From the NCBI GenBank assembly GCA_012522035.1, contig JAAYLF010000208.1, positions 1-13,102 on the forward strand: a stretch of 13,102 bases of DNA, read 5' to 3'. A model generated the notes under the pieces. It was not told the origin of the DNA, ran no database searches, and saw only the letters and a list, made by a program, of their open reading frames with translations. Position 1 is the stretch's first letter. Each line of letters begins with the position of its first letter. The position numbers and the translations under genes are program-made. The DNA is from Clostridiaceae bacterium (GTDB lineage: Bacteria; Bacillota; Clostridia; UBA1212; DUPL01). Shown here piece after piece: positions 1-6,092 of this stretch.

Positions 1-237
1 GGATGTGATATACAGCTTATGCCCGTTTCGGGATTTGTGCTGGGATACACGCTTAGTGTTGTTGGATTTTGTATTGGTGCGGTGATGGCTTCGATTTTTG
101 GCATAGTTGTTTCATAAGGAAAACGAGAGAACCTTAAGAGAAAGATTCCTTTGGGTCCTTTTCTGGCTGTAGGAATGACTGTTTCAATATTTGTGGGAAA
201 GTACATTGTAGACTGGTATCTGGGGCTTGTATTGTAA
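1..237 (+). pseudogene. Type 4 prepilin peptidase (A24 family), C-terminal part, interrupted by an in-frame stop
   Basis: Reading frame 1 from the first base gives GCDIQLMPVSGFVLGY, a TAA at 115-117, and then, in the same frame, KIPLGPFLAVGM and a hydrophobic segment ending DWYLGLVL before a second TAA at 235-237. The order of a GxGD-like motif, a membrane helix, an [I/P]PxGPFL segment and a last helix is that of the C-terminal third of type 4 prepilin leader peptidases, membrane aspartyl proteases that cleave and N-methylate type IV pilins and pseudopilins. Two defects are visible. The stop falls between the helix and the GPFL segment, where a single base change from TTA or CAA would create it. 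The Gly expected just before the catalytic Asp is Cys (G-C-D), and the usual DIKL is DIQL. I infer a decayed gene. Its 5' part lies outside the window, so a functional shortened protein or a sequencing error cannot be excluded. Confidence 0.68.
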
Positions 238-254
238 GAAAGGGTTAGAAAAGC

Positions 255-268
255 TTCACATTTGTGAA
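255..268. repeat. Short inverted repeat upstream of the glycosyltransferase promoter
   Basis: TTCACA-TT-TGTGAA is a perfect 6-bp dyad with a 2-base centre, just upstream of the weak -35 region at 275-280. It could be an operator or part of a weak 3' hairpin for the preceding gene remnant. There is no T-run directly after it, so a terminator is unlikely. Confidence 0.35.
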
Positions 269-274
269 AGAGTC

Positions 275-303
275 TGGTAATTTTCTTTTAAATGAAATAT
301 AAT
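275..303 (+). promoter_or_regulatory. Probable sigma-A promoter for the glycosyltransferase gene
   Basis: A perfect TATAAT lies at 298-303. With a 17-base spacer the -35 would be TGGTAA at 275-280, only a 3/6 match, so the call rests on the -10 box and on its position. Transcription would start near 310 and leave a leader of about 59 bases. Confidence 0.5.
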
Positions 304-336
304 GTAGGTGTGTCTCATCTTCTACTATACGTGGCA

Positions 337-366
337 GAGAGCTCAATAAGAAAAAGGTGAGCTTTT
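337..366 (+). promoter_or_regulatory. Inverted repeat enclosing the ribosome binding site of the glycosyltransferase gene
   Basis: AGCTCA (340-345) and TGAGCT (358-363) pair perfectly. In RNA the stem extends to nine pairs (337-345 with 358-366) using two G-U pairs. The 12-base loop and the 3' arm hold the Shine-Dalgarno AAGGTG (354-359), and the ATG follows at 369. If formed, the hairpin would partly hide the ribosome binding site. Its role is inferred. Confidence 0.4.
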
Positions 367-368
367 AG

Positions 369-1391
369 ATGAAAAGTGTAGTTTTAATTCCAGCTTACAA
401 ACCTGGTGAAAAGTTTGTTGTGTTTTTGCATGAACTTTTCAAATTGAATCACAAAGTTGTAGTAGTAAATGACGGAAGTGGAGAAGAATATGACAGGTAT
501 TTTGAAACAGCTTCCAGGTTGGGAGCTGTTGTTTTAGTTCATGAGGAAAACAAGGGAAAAGGAAGAGCCTTGAAAACAGGGTTGAAGTATGTTTTAGACA
601 ACATGCCCGATGTGGATTTTGTTGTAACAGCTGACTGCGATGGCCAACATACTCCGAAAGATATTCAAAAGGTTATAGATTCCGGCAGGGAAAACCCAAA
701 TACCATTATTCTTGGAGGAAGGTTTAGCGGAAAAGGGGACAAGGTTCCCAGAAGATCCGTGCTGGGAAATACTGTAACCAGGTGGGTTTTCAGACTTGCA
801 ACCGGTCTTCCCATAAAGGATACGCAGACAGGATTAAGAGGCCTGCCCAGGTTCCTAATCCCAAAACTTGTGGAACTGAAGGGGGAGAGGTTTGAGTACG
901 AGATGAACATGCTTCTTTACCTTAAGGAGTGGTCCGTTCCATTTCTTGAAATACCCATCAGCACGATATATTATGACAATAATGCAGGGTCGCATTTCAA
1001 CACCTTCAGGGATGCATGGAGGATATTCAAGCAGATAGTGAGTTTCCTTCTTGTGGCAATATTGTCGCTAATTATCGACTATGCGCTGTTCAAAGTGTTT
1101 TCCTTGTTAGGAATATGGATTCCTTTGTGCTATGTTTTTGCAAGGATAATATCATCCATATTCAATTTTGCAATGAATGCCCGATTTGTTTTCAAGAACC
1201 AGGACAAGAAAGTTATTCTCAAATACTATCTTGTGGCGTTTTTCATCATGATTGCAGGAGCAGGTGGAACAAACCTGTTTGCAAGCCTGGGCATTCCAGA
1301 AATTCTGTCAAAGATAATGATCGATCTTCCGTTGTTTTTTGCAAGCTACATACTGCAAAGAGAGTTTGTTTTCAAAAAGAAGATGTTTTAG
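369..1391 (+). CDS. Family 2 glycosyltransferase fused to a GtrA-like membrane domain
   Basis: This 340-residue protein has two parts. Residues 1 to about 220 form a GT-A fold of the dolichyl-phosphate mannosyltransferase (DPM1)-like GT2 group: VNDGS at 33-37 (nucleotide binding), NKGKGRALK at 61-69, the acidic DCDGQH at 89-94 (metal and sugar-nucleotide binding), DTQTGLRG at 151-158 and ERFEYEMN at 173-180. Residues from about 222 to the end hold four predicted membrane helices with the GtrA signatures NFAMNARFVF (265-274) and YILQREFVF (327-335). Members of this group usually move a sugar from a nucleotide donor to a polyprenyl phosphate; GtrA-like domains are proposed to help move the lipid-linked sugar across the membrane. 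Donor and acceptor cannot be told from sequence. The ATG start is supported by AAGGTG nine bases upstream. No glycan cluster is visible next to it, so its pathway is unknown. Confidence 0.88.
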   Translation: MKSVVLIPAYKPGEKFVVFLHELFKLNHKVVVVNDGSGEEYDRYFETASRLGAVVLVHEENKGKGRALKTGLKYVLDNMPDVDFVVTADCDGQHTPKDIQKVIDSGRENPNTIILGGRFSGKGDKVPRRSVLGNTVTRWVFRLATGLPIKDTQTGLRGLPRFLIPKLVELKGERFEYEMNMLLYLKEWSVPFLEIPISTIYYDNNAGSHFNTFRDAWRIFKQIVSFLLVAILSLIIDYALFKVFSLLGIWIPLCYVFARIISSIFNFAMNARFVFKNQDKKVILKYYLVAFFIMIAGAGGTNLFASLGIPEILSKIMIDLPLFFASYILQREFVFKKKMF

Positions 1392-2071
1392 AAATCATCC
1401 TCTCTTGACCAAAGAAGGCTGACGTGTTCTTTCATCACAAGAACCCTGCCTTCTTTAATATCTTCTTCTTTAAGGGAATCGGCTGTTTTTTCAAAGACCG
1501 TATTCAATAATACGGGGACCTTTTTAATCCGTGACAGTTCCAATACCTTTTCCATTCCTTCGAGGAACACATCCCTGTCCGTATACTGCAAAAGATTTGA
1601 GTTGTTCACCAGCCCCGTTATTTTAAGGTTGGTGCTTGCTTCTATCTCGTTATACATCTTTACAGCATGTTCCAAAGTGCTTGTAAAGGGACGGTTGGGA
1701 TTTAGGACAAAGTACATTACATAACCGCCCTTGTTTATCTCTTCTGCATATCTTGCCACTGCCTTTGCACCCAGGTCATCCCCGCCCACATCCACTACAA
1801 CGAGTTTGTCCTTGTTTTCCATCAGGGCGCCCATGGCTGCGGTGAGGGCAGGCACGTCCACGTTGGTGTTTGCAAACAAAGGTACTTCCACATGAATGCC
1901 CGCCTTTTTGAGATCTTCCTTTGCATCGGCGGTTCTGTAGTATGGATTGACTATATCCAGGTCTATAATTGCAATATCCTTGTCAGGATTCTCCTTTTTC
2001 AAATTTAGTGCAAAATTTATCGATACTTCCGTTTTTCCGCTTCCATAATGTCCTACGAATATGTGATTCAT
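1388..2071 (-). CDS. P-loop NTPase of the MinD/ParA/CobQ type, function unknown
   Basis: This 227-residue cytoplasmic ATP-binding protein starts MNHIFVGHYGSGKTE. GHYGSGKT (7-14) is a Walker A motif at the extreme N-terminus, as in SIMIBI-class ATPases. DLDIVNPYYRTAD (37-49) resembles the switch region after strand 2, and VVVDVGGDDLG (91-101) is a Walker B-like segment. The start was chosen at the ATG on the complement of 2069-2071 because AAGGTG lies six bases before it and Walker A then falls at the N-terminus as usual. The frame stays open to 2440, but that extension has low-complexity, non-protein-like content and runs into trkA on the other strand. A fitting promoter lies directly upstream. 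The gene converges on the glycosyltransferase, and their stop codons overlap. I recognise the fold but not a specific function; cobyrinate-type and cell-division roles are not supported by any neighbour. Confidence 0.8.
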   Translation of the reverse strand: MNHIFVGHYGSGKTEVSINFALNLKKENPDKDIAIIDLDIVNPYYRTADAKEDLKKAGIHVEVPLFANTNVDVPALTAAMGALMENKDKLVVVDVGGDDLGAKAVARYAEEINKGGYVMYFVLNPNRPFTSTLEHAVKMYNEIEASTNLKITGLVNNSNLLQYTDRDVFLEGMEKVLELSRIKKVPVLLNTVFEKTADSLKEEDIKEGRVLVMKEHVSLLWSREDDF

Positions 2072-2103
2072 ATCTTTCACCTTAAATATTTTTATTTGAT
2101 TTA

Positions 2104-2129
2104 ACATAAGATATTGTATAACTTTATGT
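2104..2129. repeat. Inverted repeat over the ATPase promoter
   Basis: ACATAA (2104-2109) and TTATGT (2124-2129) form a 6-bp dyad with a 14-base centre that brackets the -10 box of the minus-strand promoter. An operator is possible, but dyads of this size are common in AT-rich DNA. Confidence 0.25.
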
Positions 2130-2141
2130 GATAAAATACAA
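2113..2141 (-). promoter_or_regulatory. Probable sigma-A promoter for the P-loop NTPase gene
   Basis: Read on the minus strand, TTGTAT (complement of 2136-2141) and TACAAT (complement of 2113-2118) are separated by 17 bases. The -10 is a 5/6 match. The predicted leader runs about 35 bases to the ATG at 2071 and carries AAGGTG. Confidence 0.5.
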
Positions 2142-2179
2142 ATAATTGAAAAGACAGGGGGCTCAAGGTCATGTAGCAC

Positions 2180-2208
2180 TTTACTGGTTATGGCTAAAAG
2201 AGTATAAT
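2180..2208 (+). promoter_or_regulatory. Probable sigma-A promoter for trkA-trkH
   Basis: TTTACT (2180-2185, 4/6 to TTGACA), a 17-base spacer and a perfect TATAAT (2203-2208) place the transcription start near 2215, about 25 bases before the TTG start of trkA. An 8-base palindrome AAACGTTT (2217-2224) lies right after the predicted start site. There is no room for a large riboswitch in this leader. Confidence 0.6.
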
Positions 2209-2239
2209 TTCCATGTAAACGTTTTTGGGGGTTTTTGTT

Positions 2240-3595
2240 TTGAACATTGTTATTGCAGGAATTGGCAAGATGGGTCTTACTTTGGTGGACCATTTGGTTA
2301 AGGAAGGACATAATATAACGTGCATAGATATTGATCCAAAAGTTGTTGATAATGTGGTCAACGTTTATGATGTGTTTGGCATAGGTGGTAATGGAGTCTC
2401 GTGCAATATATTGAAAGAGGCTGGTATAGAAAAGGCCCAAATATTCATATCAACAACGCATTCGGATGAGCTTAATATTCTCAATTGCATGATAGCAAAG
2501 AAAATGGGGGCTATAAATACGATTGCCAGGGTTAGAAACCCTGAATATGCAATGCAAAGCTCTTTTATGAGAAATGAGTTGGGTATAGGTCTTATGATAA
2601 ACCCGGAACTTGAAACCGCAAATGAAATATCCAGGATAATCAGAACGCCCTCGGCTGCGAAAATAGAGACCTTTGGAAAAGGCAGAGTGGAACTTGCCGA
2701 GATAAAAATTGAAAGGTCAAACCCTCTTGTTGACAAAACTCTAAGCTCGTTATCAAAGACCTTTGGTGTAAGAGTGTTGATTTGTGCCGTGTATAGAAAA
2801 GATGAGGTCTTCATACCTACTGGTGACTTCATAATCAGGGAAGGAGATATTGTTCATATAACCGCATCCCATTGCGAGATGTCAGCTTTTTTTAAAGCAA
2901 TTGGAGTTTACAAGCAGAGAGCAAAGTGCGTTATTATAGTTGGAGGTAGCAGGATTGCTTACTATCTGGCAAAGCAGCTTGTCGAGAGCAAAATTAATGT
3001 TAAGCTGATTGAGAATAGTGAACTAAGAAGTATGGAACTGGATGAGGTTTTACCTAAAGTACATGTCGTTTGTGGTGATGGGACGGATCAAAACCTGCTT
3101 ATCGAGGAAGGACTTGAAGAGGTGGATGCTTTTGTAGCTTTGACGGGAATAGATGAGGAGAATATAATTGTTTCCTTGTATGCAAAGCAAATCGGCATTC
3201 CTACCGTTATTTCAAAAGTTCACAAGACGAACCTGTTGGACATGGCAAGAACTCTGAATATTGATAGTGTCATGAGCCCCAGTGCAATAAGTGCCAACTA
3301 TGTGCTTCAATATGTTCGTGCAAAACAGAACGCACAAGGCCACAATGTAAGAACCTTGTATAAAATAGTAAATGGTGAAGTTGAAGCAGTCGAGTTTTTA
3401 GCTACGGACAAGTGTAAATTTCTGGGTGTTTCTTTTAAAGAGTTAAATTTAAAAAGAGACTTGCTTATTGCTTCGATAATAAGAGGAAACAAGGTAATCA
3501 TACCAAGTGGTAATGATTGCATTGAGCAGGATGATATTGTGATTGTTGTTGCCAAGAACCTTATATTAAATGATCTAGAGGATATTTTGCCATGA
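2240..3595 (+). CDS. trkA: Trk potassium uptake system NAD-binding regulatory protein TrkA
   Basis: This 451-residue cytoplasmic subunit gates the TrkH potassium channel-like transporter. It is a full-length tandem RCK protein. The first RCK_N Rossmann domain has GIGKMG at 7-12 and an acidic end of strand 2 (CIDID, near 28-32). A first RCK_C domain spans about 152-210. A second Rossmann domain starts IIVGGSRIA at about 232-240, and a second RCK_C covers about 372-442. In the second nucleotide loop the usual GxGxxG is degenerate (GGSRIA), so that site may bind ligand differently. The start is taken as TTG at 2240, giving MNIVIAGIGKMG, because GGGGG at 2227-2231 lies eight bases upstream; the TTG at 2225 is just before this ribosome binding site. 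The last codons overlap trkH by ATGA, so the two are probably translationally coupled. In this family NAD(H) or ATP/ADP bind the RCK_N domains. Confidence 0.93.
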   Translation: MNIVIAGIGKMGLTLVDHLVKEGHNITCIDIDPKVVDNVVNVYDVFGIGGNGVSCNILKEAGIEKAQIFISTTHSDELNILNCMIAKKMGAINTIARVRNPEYAMQSSFMRNELGIGLMINPELETANEISRIIRTPSAAKIETFGKGRVELAEIKIERSNPLVDKTLSSLSKTFGVRVLICAVYRKDEVFIPTGDFIIREGDIVHITASHCEMSAFFKAIGVYKQRAKCVIIVGGSRIAYYLAKQLVESKINVKLIENSELRSMELDEVLPKVHVVCGDGTDQNLLIEEGLEEVDAFVALTGIDEENIIVSLYAKQIGIPTVISKVHKTNLLDMARTLNIDSVMSPSAISANYVLQYVRAKQNAQGHNVRTLYKIVNGEVEAVEFLATDKCKFLGVSFKELNLKRDLLIASIIRGNKVIIPSGNDCIEQDDIVIVVAKNLILNDLEDILP

Positions 3596-5037
3596 ACTTA
3601 AAGATGGTTTTTTACGTACTTGGAGTGATTATGAAGGTCGAAGCGGCACTTATGATGCTGCCTGCCTTGGTCTCTGTTATTTACAAGGATAATGAACTGC
3701 TGGCATTTTTAATTCCCGCTGTTCTGCTATTCGCAATTGGTTTTGCCCTATCTTTCAGAAAACCTGAAAACAATCAGTTGCTGGCAAGGGAAGGATTCAT
3801 AATAGTTTCATTATCATGGATTGTCTTGTCATTATTCGGATCACTACCTTATGTTTTAAGTGGTGAAATCCCAAATTTTATTGATGCCCTGTTTGAAACA
3901 GTATCCGGTTTCACAACCACGGGAGCAAGCATACTTACAGATATCGAAGCGCTATCACACAGCACCCTCTTCTGGAGGAGTTTTACAAACTGGATTGGTG
4001 GAATGGGAGTGCTTGTGTTTGTTTTGGCATTCCTGCCATCATCTGATACAAGATACATGTATGTGATGAGAGCCGAAGTGCCAGGTCCTGTTGTTGGAAA
4101 GTTGGTTTCAAAGATAAAAGTGACGGCAAGGATACTTTATGTGATTTATATTGTTATGACTGTACTATTATTTGTCTTTTTATTGCTGGGAGGCATGCCT
4201 GTTTTTGATAGTATTGTGCATGCAATAGCAACGGCAGGAACGGGAGGATTTAGTATTAAAAACAGCAGCATCGCATTTTATGATTCTGCTTATATCGATT
4301 ATGTAGTCAGTATTTTTATGGTCCTTTTTGGTATCAACTTTAATCTCTTCTACTTTATGATAATTGGCAGGGTTGTGACAATATTAAAAGATGAGGAATT
4401 GAAATTTTATCTTGGTTTGATACTGATATCGATTTTGGCTGTATCATTAAACACTAGATCGCTATATGATGGAAACATACTTACTGCGTTTCGATACGCC
4501 TCCTTTCAGGTTACGTCGATTGTGTCAACTTCAGGTTTTGCAACCGCAGACTTTACACAGTGGCCGTTCTTCTCGCAGTTTTTGATAATCATCCTAATGT
4601 TGACTGGGGGCTGTGCGGGATCAACCGCAGGAGGGATTAAAATAAGGCGTTTCCTGATTTTCATTAAAATGGGCTTTGTAGAGATCAAGAAATTAATAAA
4701 TCCTAGAAGTGTTGTACAATTGAAAGTGGATAGCAAAGTTCAGCAGGACACCCTGCTGAGTGGGATAGCGGCATACTTTTCAATCTATGTATTAATATTT
4801 GCAGCAAGCACAATGATAATATCCCTGGATGCCAAATCTGCAGATACTACGTTAGGTTCGGTTCTAACGTGCTTGAGCAATGTTGGGCCTGGTTTTGGTG
4901 CTGCAGGGCCTTCTGGCAATTTTTCAATATTTTCATCTTTGTCTAAATTTGTTCTTATGGTAGATATGCTGGTTGGCAGGCTTGAGCTGTTCCCGATAAT
5001 TCTGCTGTTCACACCCAATACTTGGAGAAGGGTTTGA
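3592..5037 (+). CDS. trkH: Trk potassium uptake system membrane subunit TrkH
   Basis: This 481-residue integral membrane protein conducts K+ as the pore-forming subunit of the Trk system. The four pore-loop regions of the SKT superfamily are visible in order: TTTGAS (108-113), ATAGTGGFS (213-221), STSGFAT (312-318) and NVGPGFG (430-436), each with the filter glycine. The conserved segment GGCAGSTAGGIK (339-350) after the third pore loop matches the TrkH gating-loop region. The C-terminal GRLELFPIILLF (462-473) is typical of the family. Length and about ten hydrophobic segments fit a complete protein. The ATG overlaps the trkA stop (ATGA), with AGAGGA (3577-3582) nine bases upstream. There is no terminator after the stop at 5035-5037; the birA-type operator begins at the final base of the stop codon. 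Whether K+ uptake is coupled to H+ or Na+ cannot be read from sequence. Confidence 0.95.
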   Translation: MNLKMVFYVLGVIMKVEAALMMLPALVSVIYKDNELLAFLIPAVLLFAIGFALSFRKPENNQLLAREGFIIVSLSWIVLSLFGSLPYVLSGEIPNFIDALFETVSGFTTTGASILTDIEALSHSTLFWRSFTNWIGGMGVLVFVLAFLPSSDTRYMYVMRAEVPGPVVGKLVSKIKVTARILYVIYIVMTVLLFVFLLLGGMPVFDSIVHAIATAGTGGFSIKNSSIAFYDSAYIDYVVSIFMVLFGINFNLFYFMIIGRVVTILKDEELKFYLGLILISILAVSLNTRSLYDGNILTAFRYASFQVTSIVSTSGFATADFTQWPFFSQFLIIILMLTGGCAGSTAGGIKIRRFLIFIKMGFVEIKKLINPRSVVQLKVDSKVQQDTLLSGIAAYFSIYVLIFAASTMIISLDAKSADTTLGSVLTCLSNVGPGFGAAGPSGNFSIFSSLSKFVLMVDMLVGRLELFPIILLFTPNTWRRV

Positions 5038-5070
5038 TTGTAAACTCAAAAAACAAAAATGGTTGACAAT
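5037..5070. promoter_or_regulatory. Probable BirA operator upstream of birA-bioY
   Basis: ATTGTAAAC (5037-5045) and GTTGACAAT (5062-5070) are inverted half-sites matching at 8 of 9 positions, with a 16-base A-rich spacer. This agrees in sequence and spacing with the BirA box known from bacterial biotin regulons (TTGTWAACY, about 14-15 bases, RGTTWACAA; quoted from memory). The right half-site contains the -35 box of the birA promoter, so binding would block RNA polymerase. The neighbouring BirA has the DNA-binding domain needed. The regulator assignment is an inference from motif and context. Confidence 0.75.
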
Positions 5071-5091
5071 TCCCTTTTGCAGGAGTAATAT
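5063..5091 (+). promoter_or_regulatory. Sigma-A promoter of birA-bioY
   Basis: Consensus TTGACA (5063-5068), a 17-base spacer and TAATAT (5086-5091, 4/6 to TATAAT). The predicted start near 5098 leaves only about 16 bases of leader, which contain the AAAGGGG ribosome binding site (5100-5106). This rules out a birA start at the TTG at 5063, which is part of the -35 box. Confidence 0.72.
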
Positions 5092-5113
5092 ATTCTGCGA
5101 AAGGGGTTTTTTT

Positions 5114-6091
5114 ATGTCTTTGAAGATAAACATACTCAAGCTCTTGGAACAAAGCAGGGATAAATACATTTCGGGAGAAGATATGGCGTTTAATTTCAAC
5201 GTATCAAGAGCTGCTGTAAATAAAGCTGTAAACTCACTAAGGGAAGAAGGCCACCTAATAGAGTCTGTTACCAAAAAGGGCTACAGATTGCTAAGTGAAA
5301 GCGATGTTTTGTCGGTGGAAGGTATTCTTCCTTATCTAAGAGATGACTACAGAGGCAATATATATGTTTTTGATACTGTGGAGTCAACAAACAAGACCGC
5401 AAAGGAAATTGCCATGGAAGGTAATGAAGATGGCAGTGTGATTGTAGCAAACGGTCAGACAAAGGGAAGAGGAAGACAAAACAGAAGTTTTTACTCACCA
5501 AAAGACACCGGCGTTTATATGAGCTATATTCTAAGACCGCAGGATGATGCAAATATTTACAATGTGGTGACGGTGGCTGCCTGCATTGCTGTATGCAGGG
5601 CAATTTACAAACTGACAGGCATTGAGTGCGGTATAAAGTGGGTAAATGACATCTTCCTGAATGGAAAAGAGATATGCGGAATTCTAACAGAAGGATCCTT
5701 TGATTTGGAGAATGGAAGAATAAATCTTGTCATCATTGGTATTGGAATCAATGTTTCAACAAAAGATTTTCCGGAGGACATAGAAGGGGTGGCAGGCTCA
5801 ATATGCAACTCGAAGGATGGGTTTGTACCTAGAAACCGGCTTGTTGCAGAAGTATTGAATGAGCTGCAATCTCTTACAGCTCCTGAAAGTCTAAAGGAAA
5901 AGAAGTTTATACAGGAGTACCGGGAGATGTCGATTGTTGTAGGCAGGGATGTGGAGATCTTGGTGGGAGAAAACAGAAAAAAGGCACACGTCATTGACAT
6001 AGATGACAATGGAGGGCTTGTAGTCAGATGTGAAGATGGCAAGGTTGAGTCTTTAAATTATGGTGAAATATCATTGAGGTGGAACAGTTGA
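5114..6091 (+). CDS. birA: Bifunctional biotin-protein ligase and biotin-operon repressor BirA
   Basis: This 325-residue protein makes biotinyl-5'-AMP from biotin and ATP and transfers biotin to a lysine of carboxylase carrier domains. Residues 1 to about 62 form a winged helix-turn-helix (ISGEDMAFNFNVSRAAVNKAV, then GHLIESVTKKGYRL), so it is the DNA-binding type and can act as repressor. The catalytic domain shows VESTNKTA (89-96), the adenylate-binding GRGRQNR (118-124), KWVNDI (175-180), the likely catalytic Lys185 in GKEICGI, and GIGINVST (209-216). A C-terminal SH3-like domain spans about 277-322. The ATG at 5114 is chosen because AAAGGGG lies seven bases upstream and any earlier start falls in the promoter. 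It is followed after one base by bioY, so both form a biotin uptake and attachment operon, probably under the BirA operator at 5037-5070. Confidence 0.95.
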   Translation: MSLKINILKLLEQSRDKYISGEDMAFNFNVSRAAVNKAVNSLREEGHLIESVTKKGYRLLSESDVLSVEGILPYLRDDYRGNIYVFDTVESTNKTAKEIAMEGNEDGSVIVANGQTKGRGRQNRSFYSPKDTGVYMSYILRPQDDANIYNVVTVAACIAVCRAIYKLTGIECGIKWVNDIFLNGKEICGILTEGSFDLENGRINLVIIGIGINVSTKDFPEDIEGVAGSICNSKDGFVPRNRLVAEVLNELQSLTAPESLKEKKFIQEYREMSIVVGRDVEILVGENRKKAHVIDIDDNGGLVVRCEDGKVESLNYGEISLRWNS

Positions 6092-6092
6092 C

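Noticed and set aside
255..270. TTCACA-TT-TGTGAA as a CRP/FNR-type site or terminator
   Set aside because: The half-sites are in the opposite order to TGTGA-N6-TCACA, and there is no T-run after the hairpin. I list it only as a repeat.
1016..1408. 130-residue plus-strand frame overlapping the glycosyltransferase
   Set aside because: It is out of frame inside the well-conserved GtrA-like domain and its composition does not look like a protein.
2072..2440. N-terminal extension of the minus-strand ATPase to 2440
   Set aside because: It would put 123 residues of non-protein-like sequence before Walker A and overlap trkA and both promoters. The ATG at 2071 has a good ribosome binding site.
5063..5113. 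Earlier TTG start for birA at 5063
   Set aside because: That TTG is the first part of the consensus -35 TTGACA and would lie upstream of the transcription start. The ATG at 5114 has AAAGGGG and begins a standard BirA N-terminus.
5636..5653. KWVNDI instead of KWPNDI in BirA as a possible lost function
   Set aside because: Val at this position is, as far as I recall, common in clostridial biotin ligases, and all other catalytic motifs are intact.
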